Positions 1 to 12,000 of a DNA stretch of 64,000 nucleotides are shown piece after piece. Numbering within the stretch: the first letter of the stretch is position 1; the number at the start of each line of letters is the position of its first letter. The notes under the pieces are model-generated. The model worked only from the letters and a program-made list of their open reading frames with translations. It was not told where the DNA came from and did not search any database. Both the position numbers and the translations under genes were made by a program. The stretch is from Pomacea canaliculata (lineage: Eukaryota > Mollusca > Gastropoda > Architaenioglossa > Ampullariidae), in the NCBI RefSeq assembly GCF_003073045.1, contig NC_037590.1:40416751-40480750 (forward strand), read 5' to 3'.

Positions 1-2237
1 TGTGTCATGTTCAGGTATTAGTTCTTTTATACATAATAAAATGTCTTCTTTCTCAGTATGAGATAATTTTAGTGCTCGTCTCTTAACACTACACAGCACA
101 TAGCCTGCAATATACTCAACAATGTCTATTTCTTCGTCAGTGACCTCACTTACACTGGTTGCCTGATTGCTTAATGGGAAGTTGTATTTCTTGTTTACCA
201 TAAATTCAAACACCTTTAGGCAGACCCATGTAGATGCAGGTGATGGGATGTGCCTTTCTACATCCTTACAATGACTGACAAATTCCCTGTTGAAATTGGA
301 GTAAGCCTTTTCTTTGGCCGCAGTTTTGAACCTGCCCTTCTTCACTAAACACTGATTCAGGAATTGTAAATCCTGAAGAAGTGCAGGTCCTGAAAAAGTA
401 GAAATATACAATGTGATCTCATTTGAAATAAATTCAGAACAGTTTATTGCAACCGCATTAGTAATATAAGAAGAGTGCATTTAAAAGACAAAAAATAAAG
501 TTGAACTAAGCATAACTGAATGTAGGATCGATACCATTCACATCATATATCATTTTCTATATAATAATGCACTATGACTATATACACAAGAAAAATATTG
601 CTCCTGCATACATTCAGTATTTGCTTCAAACTGCTGATATTTTCTAAATATATATACAATGGAACCTTGGTTAGCGAACGCCTCAGATAGCGAATATTTC
701 GGATAACGAACAAAAATTTCGTTAAAAGTTTGTCTCGGATAGCGAACAAAATTTTGGATAACGAACAGCCATGTGAACCACACGTGACTGACCAGCATGT
801 AATCATTCGCGCTCGAGACAGTCATTCCTTATCTATGCGCATCCTTATTAAGTGATTTTTGTGCTTTTAATAAGATAATCCTCAATAATAGCGCCAAAGA
901 AGATTAAGAGCAATTAATAGTAGTGAGGTAATGACAAGGAAGCGGCCAACAAATGAATTGAAAAAGGAAATGATTTCAAAGTATGAAGGTAGCATGCGTC
1001 TGTCGGATGTGATGTCGTATTACCGAAGACAAAAGGCAGAAGGAACAGACACTGGACAAGTTTTTTCCTTTAACCTCAAAGCTACAGAAAAGGGAAGTCA
1101 CCCCCGATTTTACAATGTCACCTGCTCATGGAGGGGGAATCAAAGCAGTAATTCCACCCTTCCTCCCCACACCTGCTTCCAACCATGCCGTCAAAACGGC
1201 AAGTTTTCTGATGTTTAAATGCTTTCGTTAATGTTTTTATGCTTATTTAACTCCATTTATATTGCATTATAACTGTTCTCATTAAAAATACCTACATAGC
1301 CAGTAACTTTCAAATATTAGCAAGTCAACAGGGGCTGGGATCCAATTAAATCTATTTCCTCTATTTCTTATGGAAAAAATTGTTTCGGATAACGAACATT
1401 CCAGAACGGATTGTTCGTTAACTGAGGTTCCACTGTATATGTTAATACTGTACTCAAAGGAGTGTAAAACTTTACAGCCTGTACTTACCATCTATATTAC
1501 GGATTATCTCCTTTACGCTGTCGGATATGCAGTCATCTGACAGCAATTAAAGCATTGCAGGACTCTTGCAAGATCTCCAAACAGACCTTAAGAAACAAAT
1601 TATAATTACTCAAAATTTATCTCTAAGTGTAAGTAAAAAAAAAAAAAAGCATCGACTAATAGATAATGGAAGACAATAGCCACTTTTCTAACTCTAAGCT
1701 CTGTTTTTATCCAGTGCTGAAAGGTGTCAAAACGATTTACCAACTTGTGTGAATATTTAGTTAATTATTTAAATAAATGCAGTGACAGATAACAATTAAA
1801 AAGCACATAAATTTCATCACCCCACTGAAACTATCAGCGGTAGATGAGGGAACGTCGAATTTTTCTTCGCCAGCCATTTCAAGTACATCATCGTCCTGAT
1901 AACACAATGCACTATAAGAAAGTGTTCAAAAAACTCTTAAAAAAAACAATCAATAATAGAATAAATGGAGTTTAAGGCACTTTCCTTAGACTCTTAGTCT
2001 GAATTAATTTTGAATTAACTTCATTTAAAAAAAAGATAAATTCACCACAAACCACCCTCTGTAACCACTCAGAAAAACAACGAGAACTTGCTGACAACTT
2101 CTTGACTCTAAAATAAATACAAATACAACGCTCTGTTTAAGTGTAGATATTTTACATTATGATTCAGATACTATATATATATATTGATCAGAGACTTTAC
2201 TTACTAAGAGGATTTCTTCGATATCAAAGGATTCCAT
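1..2237 (-). CDS. Uncharacterised protein, 5' part of gene (partial)
   Basis: I read four coding exons on the minus strand: 2237-2205 (ATG, protein begins MESFDIEEILL), 1895-1826, 1536-1489 and 390 to beyond position 1. Splice phases agree if exon 2 ends at a weak GTGGGG donor, giving the junction SFNDCISDSVKEIIRNIDG into GPALLQDLQFLNQC. The last exon is open for 130 codons and holds a motif like DIVEYIAGYVLCSVKRRA. I do not recognise a named family. The YIAGY-type stretch recalls C-terminal regions of some transposase-derived proteins, but that is a weak impression and no catalytic motif is visible. The start codon lies 192 bp from the renalase start on the other strand. The gene continues past the left edge, so its length and function are unknown. 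Confidence 0.6.
657..1435. mobile_element. Tigger/pogo-like DNA transposon, internally deleted
   Basis: The ends are imperfect inverted repeats: left CAATGGAACCTTGGTTAGCG, right end reversed CAGTGGAACCTCAGTTAACG. A TA dinucleotide lies on each side (655-656 and 1436-1437), the target duplication of the Tc1/mariner/pogo superfamily. Sub-terminal GGATAACGAAC-like motifs recur near the left end and once near the right end. On the plus strand an ORF from 931 begins MTRKRPTNELKKEMISKYEG, which resembles the N-terminal helix-turn-helix (CENP-B-N/Psq type) of Tigger transposases. The rest of the transposase, including a DDE domain, is missing, so the copy is non-autonomous. It sits in an intron of the gene at 1-2237. 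Confidence 0.82.
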
Positions 2238-2429
2238 GATGCTAAACACAGCGACCAGATATTGCCTGTACCCCACCTACTCTACCACCCCGCGGACTCG
2301 AGTTAGCGAGGCAAAAAGGGAGGCAACTAAAAACAAATAAGTATAGTCTTCGGGAATTAAGTACCCTGGAGAGAACGGCGACCTAGAAGTGTTTGTAGTA
2401 TTTATACTTTGTAAAAGGTAGTGATACCG
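2238..2429. promoter_or_regulatory. Short divergent promoter region between gene 1 and renalase
   Basis: Only 192 bp separate the two start codons, which point away from each other. The segment is richer in G+C than the flanking introns around 2270-2310 and contains CG dinucleotides. No clear TATA box is placed for either gene. A shared bidirectional promoter is inferred from geometry alone. Confidence 0.5.
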
Positions 2430-5400
2430 ATGTCGCTTTGCAATATGGTGAAAGTATTGGTGGTAGGTGCAGGAATGACTGGTGCCTCAGCTGCAGCTCT
2501 TCTACGACAACGACTACCTACGGACTCCAGTATAACGGTCTGGGACAAAGCTAGAGGGGCAGGTAGTATTTTTGTGTTAATTTATACTTCCAACTTTTCA
2601 CCTTCGCTGTCAACTGCGTACACAAAAACACGGTAGGGCTTAGAAATTAGCATGCAGACAGGAAAGTCTGGTTTGAAGTAGTACTTCACGGTTCTTTTGC
2701 TTGGACGCGGAAAGGGGTCGTGATTAACTCTACACACGTCGACTGCTCTGTCAGCTAAAATGTGCATCTGACAGTATTCATGAAGTTTTCCCATTACCAC
2801 TCCCCGCTGACTTTAAATCGCCCTTATTGATGATGAATGCAGATATGCCAGGATATGGCATTCAATAATGGTTTCATACTCTATGAAAACAATATATTCA
2901 TTTCCAAAAAAGCGAGGCACATTTCTTGATCCAGAATATTTCCTTCTTGATTTCAGTCCAAGTTTCAAAGAAAGTCATATTTCTTGAAATCATCTTTTTC
3001 TTTCCAAATATCTCAAACCTTTATAAATCTTTAAGACATTAAGCATCCACAGGTTGTCAGAAGTGAACTAGACAATCATGTTTACAACTTTGGACGGTAC
3101 CTACTGTAATGCTTTACTGTATACTGCCTTGTGCTTTCTGTACCTTGCCATCCTTAACTCCACTAGAAATATCTGTCTGCATCCTGCCTTGAATTGTTAT
3201 CTTAAACTCACTCTTTACACGTTTCCTCTCAGCTTTATTTACAAATTGGAAAACAACCCTTGGAATTTTTTTTTTTATTGTCTTCAACACCATTTCAAAC
3301 ATTTCAACATTATTACTAATCTCCTTTATAAACCCTCACTAATGATGATAATAATAAAAGATTTATACTGTACATTTATCCACAGGTAGGCACTTTAGTG
3401 TTCTTTACTAGAGACAAAGGGCAGTAGGTAATGATGCTGTAAGACTGAGCATCACAATCAGACAAACATACACACATGCACCGTTAACATTGTAGGAATT
3501 AACATAGGTCACTTTTGTAATGCAGCTTTGGCAAGTGTTTATTTCAGACATTAATCTTATTAATTCAATACGCCCAAGACTCTAAACAACAAAGTCTTTT
3601 TTCAATTTCTTTTTAATATCTATAATTAATCTAATTGAATACTAAAGACTATGTCCTGTAATTGTACTTACTTCTCATTGGACATACAACTTTTCACATA
3701 GTTTTCTCAGACTGGGTAAAGATATCCCAACACCTATTTCATGCAGCAGCAGTAGCTTGACTGTTCAGCAATCCTGCAACTTCATTTTATAAATTATCGC
3801 TCAAAATGTTCTGCCACATAGCTCATTAAATTTCTTGAAAAATATATTAATATCAAAAATGTTTAAAAATAGTTGAGCAACTTGTTACCCACATTAGGTA
3901 ATGATAACATTTTCTTCTTCTCCTTCTCTTGTATGATGGCAGTATCATACGCAAAGACCAAAAGCTGTCATAAACTGATATGTTTTTTTATTGATCTTGG
4001 ATGTGGACCTTTGAGGTGCTCACATGCCCATTGTTGGCAAACACATCCATCAGTCTGTCCATCCTAGTCAGTATACTAATTGCTTTAATACCTTACTTCA
4101 TCTTCACATGTTAATAAGTGTTGATCTGAAGAGTATTCTTGCATCTTTCATGTGTGTGGTTTTCCTTCATGCCAGGCAATTATTTTCAAGTATATTTAAT
4201 TTTCAAGGTGGGCGGATGTCAACCAGTCGTAGCTCATCAGATGACAAGTGTACGGTTGATCTTGGAGCACAATACATAACGCTGATTGAACAGTATCAGG
4301 CTAGAAGACAAGAGTAAGTTTCCTTTCCACATTGGAGCAGGTGGAGTCATAGGTTATCTGATAAGGACTATGGTAAGTCCTCACGTAACATCATTTCATT
4401 ATAACATTGATGAGGAAAATAAAGTTGATTCCTGGCCAGGTCACTCACTCTCCATGTGGACATTGCATAGTCTGCATGGGTTTTCTATGGGTACTCTGTT
4501 TACATGTATATCGATTACCCTGTTGTATAATTGATCTTATTATAGACTTTTCTTAAAATCAGTTTCCAAGAACCTTTTGATGATAAATGAAAACTTATTG
4601 TAATAATTTTCTGGTATTTTACTGTAGCATTTTAAAAAAAAAAGTGAAAAGGTAATTTCTTCAGTCCTTATGACAAGCTTTATTGTACCATTATTAATGA
4701 TAGTAACTGGTCAGTTTGGTATATTTATAATTACTTTATGGTCACTTTTCAGATTGTATTTAAATCTTGTACAAAAAGGCATTCTAGCACCGATGACTGG
4801 CAATGTTGAAGGGCCAAATCGTTTTGATGAGAAAGGGGCAAAGCACTACGTCACACCACAAGGAATAGGTTCCCTAGTTAAGCATTTTTTAAACCAAGCA
4901 GGTAAGTAAATATTTCTTTACTGTCTAGCTATGAAACAAACTTGAACGACACTGATCAAGGAATAAAGTAAAGAAAGTCATAGCAGATAATCAGGTAATT
5001 TTTTTAGTGGGTTCTTTCCCTTTAACTAGGGTGTACCACCCTGTATTAGGCAGGTTCAAAAACCGACACAAAAAAACAATATCCCAATTAGAAAATTGAA
5101 ATTTACTTCACTTTTAAAACTTATTAATGTCTTATCAGTTTAACAGTTAAAATGCCACCTCTCAATTCTTTGTGAAGTTTCCTCAGTTTCACTGTCCAGC
5201 CATTGGAATTATTATAATAGGTTCTACATTTCAGTCTGCCCTCTTCCCTACCCAATAAGCATGGACAGATATCAAGATTGAGAGATGCACTGGAATTTAA
5301 TGGCATTGTTTAACAGTCAGGAAACACGAAGCTATTATTATTTGGAGATATTGTGCACTTTGCTAAGCTGGGTAATTTGCAGTATTCCACAAAGTTTTGT

Positions 5401-7081
5401 CAAATCCCTTTTTAGTGACTTGGATTTAGTGTTTAGCATAATCACTCTCATATATCACTCTCAGATTTTGTGTTGTTTGTGACAGTTCTGTAGGACAAAT
5501 TTATGGCATGTTGGTGACCCTATTTTGCCAGAGACCAAAGAGTGTATAATCATTTAAAAGCTTGACAACCAGAGTAAAGGTGTGGAAGTAGACATGCTTC
5601 AAAGACTTTGACCACAATGCTTAAAGATGTGTGTTCCCAGAGGCTAAGGTGGAATACAACCGTCAGGTGGTGAGTGTTGATGTGGATGGCAAAGACACAG
5701 TGAGAGTGGCTGACATCAGTGGGAATGCTGAGAGTTTCCAGGCTGTGGTGCTGACTATGCCAGTTCCTCAGATACTGCAGTTGAGAGGATCCATTCAGAA
5801 AGCCTTAGGTACTTGACATCTGGGCAGCTTCATATACTCAGGATCTCCCCACTCCCATCTTTGGCATTTTAGTTCTAATGCATGTGTAGAGGTTGACAGA
5901 ATGCTATTTCTTTTAGTTAAAATTGTTCTACTGAAATTGATCTCAATATTTATGCATATTGTATAAGCATTGTGAATGTCTGTGTGTGTAGGCATCATGC
6001 ATATCCATGATACAGGCATTCAACCAGTAACGCTTAGAATTTCTGTAGTGTCCCTTTTACTTTATTCTTTTTTTTTTCTTTAGATGCAGACAGGCCAGTC
6101 TGGGATCGGCTGTTAGGTGTGACATACTCATCACGTTACGCCCTTGGCCTGTTTTATCCAGCTGGTACCGAACTACCTTATCAGTGGTGCTCCAAGTATA
6201 TATCTGATGATCCTTGCATCCGATATGTTGCAGTGGATAACAAAAAGCGCAATTTAGGTACAGTTATATATCTCAGCATTCAAAACAAAGGTTTATTCAT
6301 TTAACATATGGTTTTTATGGGTGTCATAATAACTACAGGAAATTAGTGATTTGAATTTCTAAAAATATTCAGTGATGGCAAGATTAGGCTAATAGTCATT
6401 CATCTTGTTAAAACTCAGAAGTTAAAATGTTATAACCTGATGTTCTTTGAGATGTTATATCTCTCTCTTTTTTTTAATACAGAGGACAAAACTGTCGGTC
6501 CCTCGGTATGTGTTCACACTCATGTCCAGTTTGGCCTTCAGCACATAGAACAGGACAAGGAGCAAGTGAAGAAACTTATACTTCAACACTTACGTGCACG
6601 TTTGCCAGAGCTGCCAGAGCCTACAGAAGTTAAAAGTCAGAAGTGGAGATATTCACAGGTGTGTGTTCTGTTGAGCAATCTAAAGTATTCTTAGATGTCA
6701 GCTATCTTTTCTCAAAACATAATTTATATGTCAGGCATCACTGCCATTGTATTGAAATTATTTATCTCAATGCTGTCACCTTAAGATATAGCATCAAATA
6801 GAATGGACAAGATTTTTATTACTGGCTGAATCCTTGGAGTGAAGAAATTGTTCCTTACATCAGAAAATAAAGACAAATTAGTCTCTAATTTGTTTCCCGA
6901 ACTTGCGTTTCATTCTGTCCAGGTGTATCGTGGTTATCCTGGCAGGCCAGGTTGTGTGACATTGCAGCGAGAGCCTTTGATAGTGCTGGGTGGTGATGCC
7001 TTCTCTCTGTCTTCATTTGATGGTTGCTTAGACTCTGCTGAAGCTGTTGCCAGTGCAGTTACAAATTATTTAAAATTGTAG
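2430..7081 (+). CDS. RNLS: Renalase, FAD-dependent NAD(P)H-isomer oxidase
   Basis: Seven coding exons join in phase: 2430-2562, 4208-4313, 4753-4901, 5641-5808, 6084-6257, 6483-6658 and 6923-7081 (stop TAG), giving 354 residues against about 342 in vertebrates. The N-terminus carries the dinucleotide-binding motif VLVVGAGMTG (residues 9-18) followed by WDKARGAGGRMST (38-50) and DLGAQYIT (62-69), all hallmark FAD-contact regions of renalase. Further matches are VLTMPVPQILQL, YSSRYALGLFYPAGTE, CIRYVAVDNKKRN and the C-terminal GGDAFSLSSFDGCLDSA. Family knowledge: renalase oxidises off-pathway 2- and 6-dihydro isomers of NAD(P), making hydrogen peroxide and NAD(P)+. ATG 2430 or the in-frame ATG 2445 could start translation; the second places the glycine motif closer to the terminus, as in other members. 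The gene shares a divergent promoter region with the uncharacterised gene and converges on TMEM94. Confidence 0.95.
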
Positions 7082-9092
7082 CAGTAAAGTTTATGTGATA
7101 TTGTCTTGCCAGTGGATTTATAGATCACTTCAAGCTGTAGCTACATGGGAAAATGTCAGAGCTACTATTCAAACTGTTGGTGTTATAAGGTCATGCTGTA
7201 GTCAGTTATTTAAGCAAACAGATAGTGGGAGATGGTGTGTATTAAGAGAATGAGGACTTACAGACCACAAAGACAGAAAAATTAGCTTGGAGCGTTATGT
7301 TCAAAAACTTTACCATCTGTCATTTTTTTTTTAAACTAAAGGGCTATCCTGAGGCTAAAAGATCAAGCATTAAAGATGACCCACTTAAGCACGATGTCTA
7401 CCTCTAAATCACATAAATCTGCATAAAAATCATGCAGTTTCTAAACTGGTGAGAAGACCATCCACACTGGTTGTAAAGGTGGGGGTAAAATAGAGACATC
7501 AGGACAAATGATAATATGTGTTTACTTTCAGCAAGACTTCCTCATTTAATGATATAAAAAATGACCGACTTTGGCAGGATGTAGCCATAACTGATCACAG
7601 TTCCTGACCAATATTTTGTGCAAGCATAACCAGAAGATAATATGCATGCTGTATTTTATGAATACACACAGACTAGTTCTGTTCATTTTTTGCTTTGAAA
7701 CGGCTACTTACTGCATTGAAAAAGTTTAGATATTGGGATGGAGAGTTTAAATAATCACGTTTTTTTTTTTCGTTTGCTTACTTTTAAATTAAAAGCAGAA
7801 GATTGCTGCTAGTATATTCATGGAAAGCTAAAGAAAGCAATTCCTTAATCATTGAAAAAGTAGGCAGAAAATAAGCAAAGCTTTTGTATTTCAAGGCTGC
7901 TGTGTCTAAAAGCATGTAAGACAACAACCAAAAATTCATAATTACCTGCTCAAATTGTGTTATATCAATCTTGTGGGAGCACAAGCATGAACTGTAATGT
8001 GACAGTATTGAACATGTACAAAAGTGTATTGCTGCGTTAATAGAAAAAATAGTGTAAATAGAGACTAGCTGAGGTTCTGTATTGTGATGTAAGAAATTTG
8101 ACCTGTATTATTGATAGGGTAACAAAAATGCATTGCTACCTTGGTTGCTGTGCTGATGTGATTCATCTTTAAAATTGAGAAAGAAAATATGATAAAATTG
8201 TATGCTAGTATTCTGTGTTATGATTTTGAAGAAAGATTGGAAAGAAGCTTGACAATGCAAACTAAAATAAATTTTGATATCTGTGCTTGACATAATTTTC
8301 TAAATGTGCCAAATTATCTGGTATCGATACGTGCCTATTCTGTTCATTCACATTTACAATAGACTTCTTCATTATTTTTTTTAAAAACCTAGTCAGTCAA
8401 ATGTTTAACTGGCCCCGAAAGTGTCCTGTTTACAAGGAAGAGAATGTTCCAGATAAAAAGATATTCATGAGTTTCTACCAAGTTAAATTATAAGTTTCAA
8501 CATAAAGCATATTTATTCTTAATGTAAACAAAAATTTAAAATATTTTATGAGTTTATATAATTCAGAATGTTATGTCCACAAGAAAGTAACACCAAATTC
8601 ACTTTTATCGTGTATTTTTTTATAAACTTCTTTCATGATCATAATGGTTTTTTTTCATCTTTGCACAAAAATACTCATGCCCGAAAGTATCATAGTTTAA
8701 AGAGTTAATTTTTGATAAACTTCATAATTAAGCCACTCACTGAGTAAAATTACAAGCTTGTAGGTAAGCAGCTTTAGAAGCCCCAGGTTTGTTTACCATG
8801 TCTGTCATTTATCATTTTGGCCATAACGGTAGCACCTTTCCCACATACATATCTCTTGATGGTTATGTTGAATTACTGATTGATTAAATCCCATGTGAAC
8901 CAGACAGACATACAATAAACTGCATTTTTCTTCATGAAACTGGTTTAGTACACTAATGTCTCACTGAAAATATAAGAACCATACGAATGCCACTTGCAAC
9001 ACAGAAAGCAGAGCATGCTGCTCTGTTATCAATGTTTTCAAAGGTAACTATTAGATTTCTACAGCTGTACATAGCTTTATTACACAAAGAGC
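7082..9092. other. Convergent intergenic region / renalase 3' UTR
   Basis: AT-rich and without coding exons I can support. Plus-strand AATAAA motifs at about 8266 and 8908 are possible renalase polyadenylation signals, which would give a 1.2 or 1.8 kb 3' UTR. Short T runs occur near 7323 and 7760. No element with recognisable termini was seen. Confidence 0.5.
9077..9082 (-). promoter_or_regulatory. TMEM94 polyadenylation signal
   Basis: AATAAA on the minus strand starts only 10 bases after the TMEM94 stop codon (TGA at 9095-9093). If used it gives an unusually short 3' UTR. Confidence 0.55.
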
Positions 9093-12000
9093 TCAAAATG
9101 GAGAGTTCATGCCTAGTTTAGTGCCAAAGTCCAGCCTTGCTCGCCGCTGGCGTTGTAGGAAAAGTCTGAAATAGGGAAAAAATCAATTAGGTGTTTGTGC
9201 CAGCTGTTTTCTGCACAGCCTTTAACTTATAATTCTTGAGGTGCCTACACTGTCAACAGTGTGTGCTCTCGGGTGTGTCCACATAATCACTTTAATTGGC
9301 AGTGCTAGAATCGGCATGTCAAGCATATTGTTAACTTACTTGATCTCCAGTAATTTGACCAGTTCGTTGAGTCCAATAATAAAAGAGGCCAAACAACACC
9401 AAGTACCCATACAGCTGGATGGATGTCGGATAGTGGCATAGGTTGTGAGGTATAGTGATTTCGAATGGTGATGTCAGCCACACAGAATATAAACTGAATC
9501 ACAATCCTAACAAAAGAGAGATAACTTGAGTCAGCATGTGGCGCTATTTCAGTTGTCAAACCAGGAGTGCATGACTGCAAAGTTCACATGCAGGCACACA
9601 GGCTCATGCATGCACATAATCACCATGTGAATGCAAACACGTAAACATCATACAAATATTTGTATTTTTTAACATATGATGCATGAAATCTGAAAAATTA
9701 TTCCACTAATCGTGTGCATGAGGATGTCAGTGTTCATTTTTTTTTTTTAAATATGTAACTAGATTGGTAACTAGGATTCTCAAAGTCACATTTTAAATAA
9801 GAAATGTTTGCTGGTACATACAGAATGCCTGCAGTGATAGACCAGAGTTTGTTACTGAAGGCAGCACGGTGCCAGATGTGGTCCAACCAGTGAACAAGAC
9901 TCATGGAGATTGCCACTGTAAGATATTCACAAGACCATGAGACAAACATCCCTCCAAAAGAATATTATTAAAAAAAAAAAACTATAAACATGATCTTTAA
10001 ACTGAAGTATACAGAAATTAACTGAAGCAACTTTGAAGGCTTATAAAACTTGCTTAAATGTGATCTTACATACTTTCACCATTAGCTCAATCCTGATGTA
10101 TTGAAATGCCAATTTAAAAGATGCAACAGTTTGTAGATGACTAAACGGCTGGGCTTACAGTCATTTTGAACATTTTTTTTACTCAAGAATTATTTATTGT
10201 TCTAAGGAAGGAACTAAATTATAGACCTTGAAATCTACTTGTTTAAAGTACTGATTGTCCAAGATTTCACAAGATCACTACTACTGCTTCTACAGCAATG
10301 TCAAAATAATTTAATGCAGGAATACTGCACACATCTGAAAATATTCTTTTGAACAGAACCACATGATAGCACATGCAATGACTCACCAAAAAATATAAGG
10401 ATGTACAGGTGAAAAATGTTCTGGGCCATGATGAGACCTCCAGAGAATTTATCTTCCCACCCACTGTAAGTCTGATTCTGACCATCACTACTGGCAGTCC
10501 AAACAGAAAATACAAAACACTTAAAAGGCCAAAATTTCAGTCACGAAGGAATCCTGATATAAACAAAGAATTTGATTACCTTAATGATTTAAGTATAATC
10601 AAGGTTTTTTTCAGGTATGGATATCCAGAAAACACTATGGACAAAATCTGATGAATACCGTGCCTCGATAGAAAAATATGCTTTTAACTTACCTGTTGAT
10701 ATAAAAAACATGTGGTTTTGGCAGTATTCTGGCAGTATGAATATAGGACGACACCAAAGGAGGTAAGAGCAACGGCCACCGATGGAATGAAACGAAGCAA
10801 AAGCTGCAGGAGGAACTGAATCACCACCTGAGTAAAGCACACATAGTAGCAACGAATCAATGTCTGAACATGCTCTCTTCCAACTTATGTTGATTTTAAG
10901 CAGTTTCCAAACATACAGTACAATTTGTCTTTTCCTGCCTGGGAGAAAAACTTTATGACAGCACCACAATCATAGAATATCATCAAACATTAATATATAT
11001 TCATCACTCAAGTGCTACTGCCAAACTCTAAGTTTGTGTGGACAACATCATGCTATAAAGCTTAAAGACGGAAAATCTGATCGTATTTTTCATATTCTGT
11101 GATATCATTAAGAGTTTGGTTTGTTACAGTAGGCCACAAAATAACTATCCATTTAAGCAGAATACCAGCAATAGTGCCTTCATCAGGGACCAGCATTTTT
11201 AAAGCAGTGTATAAAATAAATAAATAAAACAAACAAAACCCTTTGAAAAAAAATTAAAGTGTGAAGAAGAGAAGAAACCTGTTTGTTGACATGCTGCTTG
11301 TTCTTGTTTGTGATCATTCCTATGATACGTGGGTCCACTGGACTGCCCATCAGCCCTATGGCTAGCAAAGGCAATGCAAGCAGCAGCAACCAGAGCAGGT
11401 GAGGAGGTCTGAGGGGTGGGGGGAGCAAAAGGGCCTGAGCCATCATGAAGGACAAAGCCACGCACAAGTGGCAGCACAGCAAAAGGTAAAAACAGTTCTG
11501 TAGCGACAATGTGTATGTGCCGTGCCTGCAGAAAAACCAGATACAAATGGAGAGAAGCAAGAAAGGTCGGTAATGAGCATGTAAAAGCTCCTTAATTTTT
11601 GCATGCAAATCTGATATGCATTTGTACACACCCTCTACATATGCACATCATGTCTCTTACACAAATCACCCCAACATGCATGTACTTCTACATACACAAA
11701 ATCCCCAACACTCCCCACCACAAACACATGTAAGCAGGTACATATGCATATTCTGTAGAAGTGTACGATATTCTCAGTGTTCTGTTTCTTCACACAAGGA
11801 CAGGACTTTGCTGAAAAACTTGCTGTTGTCAAACTGAGAAGAATCAAGCACAGTGTGCTAAATTAGTCTTGACTGTTTCTCAGCTGAAAATTTCTTTCGC
11901 AAACATCAAAGTGAACTGCCCAATATTTTAAAGGTAGGCGTGTGCATTTATAGTAATATTCAACAATGAAGTTTGCCACTACTCCAAAAATGTAAAGTCA

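Noticed and set aside
3078..3389. 103-codon plus-strand ORF in renalase intron 1
   Set aside because: Low-complexity AT-rich sequence with no protein-like conservation visible.
11199..11546. Alternative 115-codon frame over the TMEM94 exon 11525-11279
   Set aside because: It is the wrong frame of a membrane exon; the family-matching frame is the hydrophobic one.
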